Below, in pieces: positions 10,363 to 19,659 of a stretch of DNA of 41,664 nt. This DNA is from Selaginella moellendorffii (Eukaryota; Streptophyta; Lycopodiopsida; Selaginellales; Selaginellaceae), in NCBI RefSeq assembly GCF_000143415.4, contig NW_003314280.1:1302894-1344557 (forward strand), given 5' to 3'. The notes under the pieces were generated by a model. The model made no database searches and was not told the DNA's origin. It worked only from the letters and a program-made list of their open reading frames with translations. Position numbers and translations under genes: made by a program. Positions within the stretch are counted from its first letter, which is position 1, and each line of letters opens with the position of its first letter.

Positions 10363-13300
10363 GAAATCTTGGAATCAAGGATGTCCTGAACCTCGTACTC
10401 AGACCCATCCTTGAGCTGCACTAGTGGAGGTGGAGGAATGACCCGATCGGGAATAGGACTGGGAATATAAGGCTCAAGGAGAGAGGAATGAAAAACTGGG
10501 TGAATTTGATATGAGGAGGGAAGTGCAAGGCGATAAGTGACAGGATTAATGATGGCAGTGATAGGGAAAGGACCGAGGTGTTTGAAATCAAGTTTTGGAC
10601 AGGGCCTGGTGGTGGAGATATTTTGCCAGAGGAGCCAAACTTTATCCCCGATATTGTAAAGGGGACAATCCTGACGATGGACATTGGCAAATGTTTTGTG
10701 AGATTCCTGAGCACGATGGAGGTGGAAGGAGATGGAGTTGTGGATTTCTTGGAGGTTGGAGACAAATGCCTCAGAGCGAGGATTTGAATGAGAGGATTCG
10801 GATGGAGAAGGAAGTGAGAGATTGAATTGGGGATTTCGGCCAGAGTTTGCAAAGAAGGGGGAAATTCGAAGAGAGGAGTGAACAAAGTTGTTATAGGAGA
10901 ACTCAGCAAGGGGAAGGATATCGAACCAGTTATCCTAATGATAGTTGATAAAGCACCTCAAGAATTGTTCCAACGTCTGAATCGTTCGCTCGGATTGCCC
11001 ATCAGTTTGAGGATGATACACCAAAGAGAGGTTGGCCTTCACTCCAAGCAGCTGCAAAAACCGTTTCCAGGAATGAGAGATGAACTGAGGCCCCCGATCC
11101 GAAACCACATCTGTAGGAATCCCATGAGGTCGGAAAATTTCCCTGAATACCAGTTTTGCCATGTCCTCGCCCGAAAACTCCTTGGTACATGGCAAGAAGT
11201 GCGCCATCTTTGTGAAGCGATCTACCATGACTAAAATGTTGTTGAAGCCTCCAGAACTCGAAAGATCACTCAAAAAATCCATGGAGATGGATTCCCAAGG
11301 ACCTGAAGGGACCGGAAGGGAACGAAGCAAACCTGAAGGAAGGAGGTATCTTATTCTAGGTGCAAGTGTCACAGGAGGTAACAAAAGCTTTGATGTAGTT
11401 GTTCATGTGAGGCCACCAAAAGTCCCATGCAACTAGCTCATAGGTTTTTGCAATGCCAAAATGACCAGCAGTCGGGCTATCGTGGCACGCCATCAGGACC
11501 AACCTTCGAGCATCACCTTCAGGAATGTAAAGTTGCTCCCCACGGTATAATAAGCTATCTAAGAACTCGAACTCGTCAAATCGCCGGCAGTCGGGAGTCA
11601 CAAGGTGTCCAGCCTGAAGATGGGGGAAAATGTCGCTGGCGAGATCATCGGATTGAAGATCGTTTCTGATTGCATCCATCAAGGAGGAGTCCTGCGGGGC
11701 CAGGGAAATTGCCATAACTTGAAACCGATCAGGACCGAGGATAACTTGATCCTGTTGATCGAAGGCAGGATTACCAGGCCTAAGACTGAGATAGGAGCGC
11801 CTTGAAAGAGCATCAGGAAGGCCTTGAAGCTTTCCAGGTCTGTACTTGATAACAAAGTCAAACCGACTCAGGAATTGTGCCCACCTTGCTTGACGACGGC
11901 TTAAAACTCGGGAAGTGGCAAAGTACTCGAGATTTTTGTGATCCGTCCAGACTCTTGTTTGATGGCCCGCCCCCTCCAAGAAACGGCGCCACTCTCCAAA
12001 GGAATCCACGATGGCAAGGAGCTCCTTGTCGTATTTCGTAATTGATCTCCGCAAGCTGAAATTTCCGAGAATGGAAAGCGACCGGATGAAGTTCTTGATC
12101 CACTCCGAGTTGAGACAACACAGCACCAATGGCAAAGTCAGAGGCGTCAACCTCGATGAAGAAAGGTTGTGAGGAATCAGCATGGATCAAAACGGGAGCA
12201 GAACTGAAGGCTACCTTGAGTGTGTCGAAGGCATGCTGGGCAGCAGCAGACCAAGAGAAGGGAACATCCTTGCGAGTGAGATGTGTGAGAGGAAGGACAA
12301 TGTTAGAGTAGTGATCAATGAATTTGCGGTAGAAGTTGGCAAAGCCAAGGAAAACCTGAACATCTGACATTGATTGTGGAGGCTCCCACTCGAGAATAGT
12401 CTTGACTTTGGCAGGATCCATCCTGATACCCTCAGGAGTGACAATGTACCCAAGGAACTCCATAGACTGCTGATCGAAGGAACATTTCTCAAGCTTCGCG
12501 TATAGGCCGTGTTCTCGCAGCTTCGCCAGCACCTTGCGTACATGTTTGTCGTGCTCCTCCTGAGTTTTTGAGTAGATGAGGATGTCATCGAGGTAGACGA
12601 TCACCATTTGATCAAGAAACTCCCGAAAGACGTCGTTCACCACGTGTTGGAAAACTGCTGGAGCATTTGTCAAGCCAAATGGCATGACATTGTACTTGAA
12701 GTGGCCATAGCGGGTTCGGAACGCAGTCTTCCAATCATCACCAGGCCGGATCCGAATCAGGTTGTATGCGCCACGGAGGTCAATCTTGGTGAAGAAGCGG
12801 GCACCGCCGAGGCATTCCAACAGGTCCAAGATCAGGGGCAGCGGATAACGGTTCCAAACAATCACCTTGTTCAAACCTCGGTAATCGATGACTAGCCGCA
12901 AACTCCCATCCTTCTTCTTGACAAAGAAGACAGGCGCTCCAGCTGGGGACTGCGAATGCTAAATGTACCCCGAGGCAAGGTTCTCATCCACGTACTCTTT
13001 GAGGGCCTTAAGCTCGAACGGGGATAACCCGTAGATAGGCCCCCACGGAGGTGATGCTCCTTCCTGTAAATCAATGGGACAATCATAAGCCGATGAATAG
13101 GTAGTACACTAGCTTTTTTCTTGTCAAACACATCCCCAAAATCATGATACTTCTCAGGAAGACTAACAGGAAAAACACGCAAAGCAAAAAGGAAAATAGG
13201 TTCTTCATGAAGGAGTTCTTTCATAGTGATTGTGGAGATAGGAGGAGGTGTACGACTAAATGGAATGATGAGACGAGGATACTGTCCAGTGTAAGATGGA

Positions 13301-14846
13301 AGAGAGGAAAAAGAAGAGGGTGAAAACTTCGTAGAGTCAGGAACAGAACCCCGATTTAAGTTTAGGGAACTTTTCCTGATTCGGACTCGATGAACAGCAG
13401 GGGAAGCCGTGGGAGATGGTGATGTGGGAGAGATGAGCTGTAATTCCTTCCAACAAATTTGAGGCTGATGTAGTTGGAATCAAGGAAGACCGAGCACCAT
13501 AGAGGAGGACTTGTTGTTGATGATGTTGAAGGCGATATCGGTGACGGTGGACCCGATGTGTACTCGAACGGGCAACATTTCCCTAAGTCCAGAAGATGGA
13601 GACACAAAATGCCTGCCGATGCCTTCAACCCTCAGATCCCGTATGGTAGGAGAAAGAGGAACGTGATGTCGGGTAGCAAAGTTCGTGTCCATGAAACAGG
13701 AAGTTGCACCCGAGTCCAGTAGCGCTAAAGCCTTGAGTCCTGATTGTCCGGTGAAAGAAATGAGACATGGGACGCGGAAGTTGCGGGAATTGCTGGTGGC
13801 TTTGATGAAAGGTGGTGAGGAGCTTGATAAAGAAGAAAAGTGATTTTTATTCGGGGAGTCCAAACAGACAGCTCCTACTCTGTTTGGACAGGGTCGTTTC
13901 CCGACTGCAACAGAGGTGGACTTTGAGGCAGAGTGAACTCGAGCAGTCGAGGAGGCTTCTTGGGACACACAGCTACTTTGTGATTAGGATCAGCACAGTA
14001 GAGGCAAAGATTATGAGATATTCGACGTTGCTTCTCAGCAGGACTCAACTTCCCTCTAATGAGTCGGGGAGTACCAGAAATATCCATCGGGACCGGAGCA
14101 GTAGGTTCAGGAGTATGCCCCGAAGACTCAAGCTGGGATTCCTAAGTTTGGGACGGAAAAACAGTGGCGCGGCAACTTTCCTAACGACATTCAAAGAGAC
14201 GATTGTCACATCGAACAGCTTTGGTGATGGCGTCCGACAGATCCTTGGGATCCTCCATGGTGAGCAACAAATCCTTGACACCGTTGTTGAGGCCGAAACG
14301 AAATTGGTCAATCAGGGCCCGCTCATCCCACTAAGTGTCCAAGGCAAGGAGTTGGAACTCTGCAGCGTAGATTGAGGCAGGACGAGACCCCTGAGAGAGA
14401 CGTCTCATCTTTGTGGTAGCAGCCCGAACCCAATCCGTCTCGCCAAAATATGCTTCGAGCTTCTCTTTGAACAATTGAAGATCCATCAGCTCCAGAACCA
14501 CGACCCCATTCATGCTCTTCTCCAGAAGAGGAGAAAACCATGACAAAGCTGCACCTTCGAGCAACATCCCAATTGCGCCAATTTGAGACTCGGGAGTGGG
14601 GTACCGCCGATCTTGAAGTGCAAAGATCAGCTCCATTTGGTTCAAAAATCCGTGAAGCTCCGAACGCTTGCCTGAAAATTTTGCCGGGAAACTCACCTTC
14701 AGTTCAGGAACTTTGCTGGATCCCTAAGCCAAAAGTGAAGCAAGCTCCTGCTGCATGCGAAAAAGGGTCGCCTTCAGCTCGGTATTCTCAGACTGGATTT
14801 TTGCAAGGACTTCGGCAAAGAAATCAGGATGGCTTGGAGACTCCAT
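10335..14846 (-). pseudogene. Decayed chromovirus gag-pol reading frame
   Basis: Gag starts at ATG 14846-14844 (MESPSHPDFF). A CX2CX4HX4C knuckle lies at 13965-14006. Protease DSGAT starts at 13716 (LLDSGATSCF). RT has YLDD at 12584-12595 plus MPFGLTNAPAVFQ and VFFVKKKDG. RNase H has VDASD and TDHKNLEYF. Integrase has HDSPTAGHFG...CDTC, then SMDF, SDRG and DGQSERT for the D,D,E site. A GPY/F module (LGPFPI) follows, and the first residues of a chromodomain (YEVQDILDSK). In-frame stops are at 14724, 14331, 14181, 14142, 13875, 13480 (TGA), 12959, 11356 and 10932; all except 13480 are TAG. Frame changes fall near 13900, 13087, 12030 and 11350, the last explained by a CTTC duplication. A chromovirus normally has one uninterrupted polyprotein, so this copy is dead. 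Confidence 0.93.
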
Positions 14847-14927
14847 CAGCAAGAAGAAAGGAAAACAAAGGGGAAAAAAGACAAAGGCAAACAAATAATC
14901 GAAACGAGCTAAAACAAAAGCAAAAAG

Positions 14928-14942
14928 CACAATCTGAATCAA
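14928..14942 (-). other. Self-priming primer binding site of the chromovirus
   Basis: Two bases after the 5' LTR the sense strand reads TTGATTCAGATTGTG. This is perfectly complementary over 15 nt to CACAATCTGAATCAA at 15048-15034, the predicted first bases of the transcript. There is no TGG start as in a tRNA primer site. The arrangement matches the self-priming known for Tf1/sushi-type elements, where the RNA 5' end folds back as primer. Confidence 0.7.
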
Positions 14943-14944
14943 AC

Positions 14945-15325
14945 TGTCAAGACCCCCAACAAGATTAAGACTGGAAAATGCAAAAGACAAAGAGAAAAGC
15001 TAGTGGAAACAAAGAAGAGGCCTTAGACTGGCGTTGATTCAGATTGTGGAGAAATGGAACAAAGCTAACCTATATATACTATAGGTTGATGAAGCTCCAC
15101 CGGATTGAGGACAGCCTAAATATAGCTGAGGTTGAGGAGGCGCCACATCAATATCAGGAATGTGGCTTGAGACTCAGGAATCGTATAGGAAATCAGAGAG
15201 TCAGGAATAGGGAAGTGTCTTGAGAGTCAAGAATAGGGAAGTGTCTCAAGAATCAGGAATGTGGTCTGCAGTTCAGGAATCCGGCGAGAGTCAGGAATGT
15301 GGCAAGAATTGGGGGATTCCTGACA
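14945..15325 (-). repeat. Chromovirus 5' LTR (381 bp)
   Basis: Reads TGTCAGGAATCCCC...CTTGACA on the minus strand. The U3 portion carries short internal repeats (the gacacttccctattc and acattcctga types). A TATA box and a predicted start site lie inside it. It is paired with 9983-10362. Confidence 0.95.
15071..15078 (-). promoter_or_regulatory. TATA box of the chromovirus LTR
   Basis: TATATATA lies 23-30 bp upstream (minus strand) of 15048, where the segment complementary to the primer site begins. That is the normal TATA-to-start distance, so the transcript probably begins at about 15048-15050. The left LTR has a mutated form (tatatatgctatagg). Confidence 0.65.
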
Positions 15326-15804
15326 GAGGTTACCCTAACTCATTTAAGTTGGTGCATTTCTCACATAGTGTGATCACCGTGAAATTTTTTTAGAGTTGTT
15401 TCTATGCCAGTAGTCTATACTGGAGTATACATCAATAAGGATGTTGATCTTCCCTAAGGGGGGGAGAGTGTCGCAAATGTAACTTTGGGTATCAAAAGTT
15501 ACTTGTCGGCTAGTCCTTACAGACACTCTTTCCTTACTGCCACAATAGCAGAAGGTTGGTATTGCTGGACCCTTTATCAATCCCTTTTGTGCTAGTGGAG
15601 TTAACTGGGCATTTCAAGTATACTTAGACCGGACAAGTATAAGGATAGAATTCCTACATGCTATTAACTAAGCATACTTAGCTTGGTAAACAGTTCCCAT
15701 CTCATTGTGTTTTGCACTAGCTAGTGACAAGAATCCTCGCATATTAAGACTAGTCCCTCAATATCACTAGATGATAGCTTACCGTGTCTGCCAAATACCC
15801 TCAC

Positions 15805-15930
15805 TGTCAGGAATCCCCCAATTCTTGCCACATTCCTGCCTGACGTCAAATTCCTGACCCGCAGACCATATTCCTAACTTTCGAGACACTTCCCTATTCC
15901 TGACTCTCTGATTTCCTGTATGTGTTCCTT
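15805..15930 (+). mobile_element. Fragment of a second chromovirus LTR
   Basis: Begins TGTCAGGAATCCCCCAATTC, identical to the sense start of the LTR at 15325, but on the plus strand. It follows that LTR for about 125 bp with one internal repeat fewer, then match is lost near 15930. The far end of the LTR was not found. Host unit B sequence is broken at its left edge (accctcac) compared with unit A near 4770. Confidence 0.75.
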
Positions 15931-16400
15931 GATTTGTAATAAGTTTTTGAGGTAAAATGTACTTAGTGATAACATTTTTGTAATTTAGGTTTTATTTTAT
16001 GCTAACCTGTAATAAACTATTATTTTGCCTTTTCTCAATCAAACCATAATAAGTTAATTCTCAAATTACAACTATCAAAGTTAACAATTTAGTAGAATAA
16101 CATTTGTAGCAAAAAAATAAATGTAACCTAGTAAATTATACTAGAATATCTATAAATTTAAATTTCTTCCTATCATATTAGGGGTGAAAATAAATTTAAT
16201 AAACTATGATTTCACTTAGAAGTGAAACATAATAAAATGAGCTTCCAACTTCCACTTCATCAAGAAACTTATTTCTAGGAGAATATTCTACTTGAATATG
16301 AGTAAGAAATCTAGTCCTATTCCATATTTAGTAACTTTTCATGATTGTCCTAGAGAGTAACTCCTAAGACTTGGGTGAAAGCAGGGGGTGGTATGGAGAT
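15931..16400. other. AT-rich insert, then return to unit B sequence
   Basis: About 380 bp of AT-rich DNA with no reading frame or repeat signature I recognise. From about 16318 the sequence again matches unit A (4925 onward: ttccatatttagtaac, taactcctaa, gggtgaaag). It probably belongs to the same event that left the LTR fragment. Confidence 0.4.
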
Positions 16401-16475
16401 TAAATTTGGACCCAAGTCGAACTCAAAACAAAGAAAAGCATGCAAGTGGGAATTAAACTATGCTTTAAGTTAGTG
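16401..16475 (-). repeat. Locally inverted piece of the tandem unit
   Basis: The reverse complement matches unit A at about 5049-5125 (shared blocks gcatagt, ttcccacttg/ctcccgcttg, cgacttgggtcc/cggcttgggtct). The DNA before it (gggtgaaagcaggggg) and, after about 550 bp of unmatched DNA, the DNA after it (agcaacttaagg) match unit A directly. Only this block is flipped. Confidence 0.6.
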
Positions 16476-17488
16476 GAGTATCTATATCTTCACGTTAAGC
16501 TACTAGTATATTAAATTAGCGCCAAACTCCTATTTTGCATGCTAGTTTTAACGTTAGGATGTTAAATGCTCTAAGACTATTTCAATGTCACTCCATGCTT
16601 TTGTCCATTTGCTTTTTGGGTTGTATGTTCATAAGTTATTTTGTGCTCCAGTTACTTCGCTCTTTGATTATAGTTTGGGAGTTTACTCTATCCCTTCGTT
16701 CAATGGCCCAAGGTCTTGAAACTTAGGTTCTACTTTGTTACCTTTAGCCCACATGTCCAAGGGTTACATTCTGCTTTGTGGTTATCCTATAGTAAATCAC
16801 TATAAGGTAGAAGGTGAAATATATATATATTATATTTAGTATCAAAGGATATATCTCAGTAAATACTATCCAATGAGATTGGGTAGTTGCATATGTAGTG
16901 ATAAAAATAATTATCTGAGTGGGTACACGTTTCATTACTATGACTTTGCATGCATCTTTACCAATTGCATGAGCTTTCACTTGGGCTCATAAAATGGATG
17001 TGAGATATACCATTTACATGAGTTTGTGCTTGGGCTCATGAGAGTATATTAGCAACTTAAGGTGACACTTTAAGTTGGTAGGATTAATATTAGTGTATCG
17101 GTGGTTACCATAAGTTGTTTCATATTTCTATGGATAAAAAGTAAACCTCCCCTATATTTGTTATGAATGGTGAATAGGTTGGTTTGTAGCTATTTAGCAT
17201 AGCACTAGTGGATCCTTTCTAGGCATTATGAGTGGATCAATCAAAATTATAAAGATTACTCTATTAGTTCAAGTAGTCATTACTGTGCTCTTTTATAAAC
17301 TTTTCTTAGATGAAACTAAAAGTAGTGCAAACAGAAGCTTAAGGTTTAGTGAAGTTGAGATAAAAAAAAAGAGTCATTAGGGACAAAGGATTAAACACAA
17401 AAATCATCTTCTCTTCTTTGGGAGATAATTTAGTAATGAAGTGTAATCTCATTGCTCATGTTTATATCATGCAATCGAAAGTCCCTAT

Positions 17489-17491
<3 letters not shown>

Positions 17492-17543
<52 letters not shown>
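17492..17543. repeat. (AT)n microsatellite
   Basis: About 26 uninterrupted AT dinucleotides, followed by short CA, GATA and GA runs to 17735. Unit A lacks the expansion at the matching place, near 5590. It lies close to the assembly gap. Confidence 0.95.
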
Positions 17544-17549
<6 letters not shown>

Positions 17550-17869
17550 CACATGTGGTAAATAGTGAGATAGATATATAGATAGATATAGCACGAGAAC
17601 CCTCTGTGTTTACGCGCGCTAGTGCACGGTTATATATACAACACTCATTTCTTTTCCAGGAAACAGTGATATTGCTCCTTATACAGTTGAGTGGTAGATT
17701 AGTTTTAAGTTTGGATAGAGAGAGAGAGACATATGTGTATATGTGTTGAGAATAAAATATATGGTGAGATAGTGATATTATATACATATATATATCTCTA
17801 TATATTACACTAGAGGTGTCCCTGTCCCTTTAAATATATATATGTCTTTGTGAAAAGAGTTATATGTGT

Positions 17870-17969
17870 NNNNNNNNNNNNNNNNNNNNNNNNNNNNNNN
17901 NNNNNNNNNNNNNNNNNNNNNNNNNNNNNNNNNNNNNNNNNNNNNNNNNNNNNNNNNNNNNNNNNNNNN
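17870..17969. other. Assembly gap of exactly 100 N
   Basis: A round 100-N run, so its size is probably nominal. By alignment with unit A, the sequence before it corresponds to about 5850-5900 and the sequence after it to about 808. Confidence 0.98.
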
Positions 17970-18262
17970 ACTTAATGAAAAGAGTTTTATGTTTGGGTCT
18001 TATAAAAGTGAGTTGAAGAATGATTGTTGGTTGCTACGCGACTAGTGATTACTTATAGACTTCGTCAAGGATTGTTAACATATTACTTAGCTCGATGATG
18101 ATTTAGCAATTATAGGGTTACTTTATTAGATGGTATTGAAAAGGATTGTGTCATTAGTTTACATGGTATTTCCATATTAGCATAATGATTCTACTTTTAT
18201 TAATATTATTTAGTTATGTTTAATTTATAATGTTAAATTTCATTGAATCTTGGATGTGGTGA
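17970..18262 (+). repeat. Partial tandem unit C
   Basis: Matches unit A at about 808-1104 and unit B at about 7340-7612 (gggtcttataaaagtgag, ttcgtcaaggattgtt, ttggatgtggtga). Homology stops abruptly at 18262, where the other units continue with ttcactcctt. Confidence 0.75.
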
Positions 18263-19079
18263 ATGTATGGTACCTATGATCCTCCAACTAAGATCACTGA
18301 CTTTATGTCCTTTGACACAGTCACAATGACCTTGGCCTAGGACAATTGCGACTCAAGATTGCCCTAGTCACACTGTCTCCAAGTCCTTGGACTCAGACAT
18401 AGTCTAGGACTAGCGTATTGCATGAACTCAAACTAGGGCTTGAGTTGCAGACTTAGATTAGACATGGAATCCAAATTTGTTGACACATGGTGGGGAAAAC
18501 TTCAAGGTTCAGCCTTTGTCTAAGGTGAACCTTGGTAGACTAACTTGCCCTGCCTAGAGCTTGCCTTGCTTGGGGAATCACACCATACAACATTACAAGT
18601 GTTATTTGAGATATATGAACAATGATGAATATAAGAGAGGGAGCACCATAAAACAGGTGTCAGTCCGTGTTAGTTATGAGTTGATCATAGTTTCTTATGC
18701 ATATAATTATGTGTTAAGCATGAAACAAACTAGTATAAATTTTGCTTCAAAAGGAGTAAAGTTATAGCTTTTGCTAATGCTGATCTCATTGGTGACTATG
18801 ATGATAGAAGATCTAACAAGAAATAATAATTAAGCTCTCTCAAATTGCAAGATGAAAAATATAATAATTATAACAATCTAAGTAAGATGACTACTAAAAG
18901 AGCTTCACTTTGTGTGTGTAGGCAAATCTACAATAACAACTCTTCAGCATTTCTTTAAAACCCATTGAAGCCACAACTTCAATAGTTGTAAGTATATTCC
19001 TATTTTTTGTTTTTCATTCTTGTTCTTGTTAAAAATAGAGCAATTAGCTTTCTTTCAAGCTATTTGATATTTTCTGTTT
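18263..19079. other. Intergenic DNA without recognised gene
   Basis: 18263-18560 has higher GC and a repeat-like texture (ccttggactcagacatagtctagg). It could be the edge of another LTR insertion in unit C, but I found neither a matching end nor a target duplication. 18560-19079 is AT-rich with no supported gene. Confidence 0.4.
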
Positions 19080-19620
19080 TCTTAAGCAAACCTCTAGAGG
19101 TATATGTAGAATATGTAGTTGTTATTCATTTATATTATTTTTATATTTATAATATAAACACTTCATAATATATTCTGCTTATTCTACCATTTAATAGCTT
19201 TTTTTGGTTTTCTTAATTGGTGGTAGTGAATATACCTAGAATATGCTTGGATATTCTAGGATATTCTACCATCTAACAATTGTTATTTATTTAGATTAAT
19301 CTTATATTCATAATTTATAAACATGTTTATAATTTATAAACTTTCCTAATCACTTCCTCGTATATTCTAGTTTATTCTATCATCTAATTCAATAATATTA
19401 ATCTTGTGTTTATAAGTTACAAATATTTTTGTTATTATATATGATCAATTAAATTAATAAATAGAAATAACACTACTATTAAGCAAAACAAAAGTTGCTG
19501 CATATAATCTGCAGAAAATTATTTATAAATTCTAAACATGTTTATAATTATAAACTGTCTATTATTTAATAAATGGTACTAAACTACTATTAATCAAAAC
19601 CAAACATTACCATAACAAAT
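19080..19620 (+). repeat. AT-rich dispersed repeat, left of the gene island
   Basis: Contains the motif gatattctaggatattctaccatctaa and a tail with aataacactactattaagcaaaac. Both recur in the same order and orientation at 27000-27340. Very AT-rich, no coding potential. Probably an old non-coding transposon; boundaries are approximate. Confidence 0.6.
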
Positions 19621-19659
19621 TATTTTACCTTGCACTACTGATTTTGATCAACCAGGCCA

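Larger units (their letters stand above)
9983..15325 (-). mobile_element. Ty3/gypsy chromovirus, decayed, 5343 bp, TSD GAGGT
   Basis: The element has TG...CA ends and a 5-bp duplication GAGGT at 9978-9982 and 15326-15330; unit A (4290-4310) shows the unoccupied site. Sense is the minus strand: 5' LTR 14945-15325, then a self-complementary primer site, then one long gag-pol frame, then a 3' LTR at 9983-10362. Domain order is Gag, CCHC knuckle, protease, reverse transcriptase, RNase H, integrase, GPY/F module, chromodomain start. That order is typical of chromoviruses. The two LTRs differ by about 5%, mostly transitions, so the insertion is not recent. It cannot be autonomous because of stops, frameshifts and a 3' deletion. 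Confidence 0.95.
6518..17869 (+). repeat. Tandem unit B of the non-coding LTR derivative, with nested insertions
   Basis: Second copy of the repeat in direct orientation. It is interrupted by a MITE (9126-9413), a chromovirus (9983-15325), an LTR fragment with adjoining AT-rich DNA (15805 to about 16310), a short inverted segment (16401-16475) with extra DNA after it, and an expanded AT run (17492-17543). Host sequence resumes cleanly after the chromovirus (acccta-actcatttaagttgg against unit A 4305). Polypurine tract 15456-15468 followed by TG at 15469. No coding capacity seen outside the insertions. It is cut by an assembly gap. Confidence 0.6.

Noticed and set aside
10421-10909. 162-codon minus-strand frame with many Pro, Ser and Leu
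   Set aside because: It is an alternative frame over the integrase C-terminus; the frame with GPY/F and chromodomain motifs is the real one.
17485-17787. 100-codon frame across the AT microsatellite
   Set aside because: Made mostly of Tyr-Ile codons from the AT run; not a gene.
18900-19002. Possible isolated exon (tag-GCAAATC...AATAGTT-gtaagta)
   Set aside because: Flanks resemble splice sites, but the interior codes for nothing recognisable and no neighbouring exon exists.
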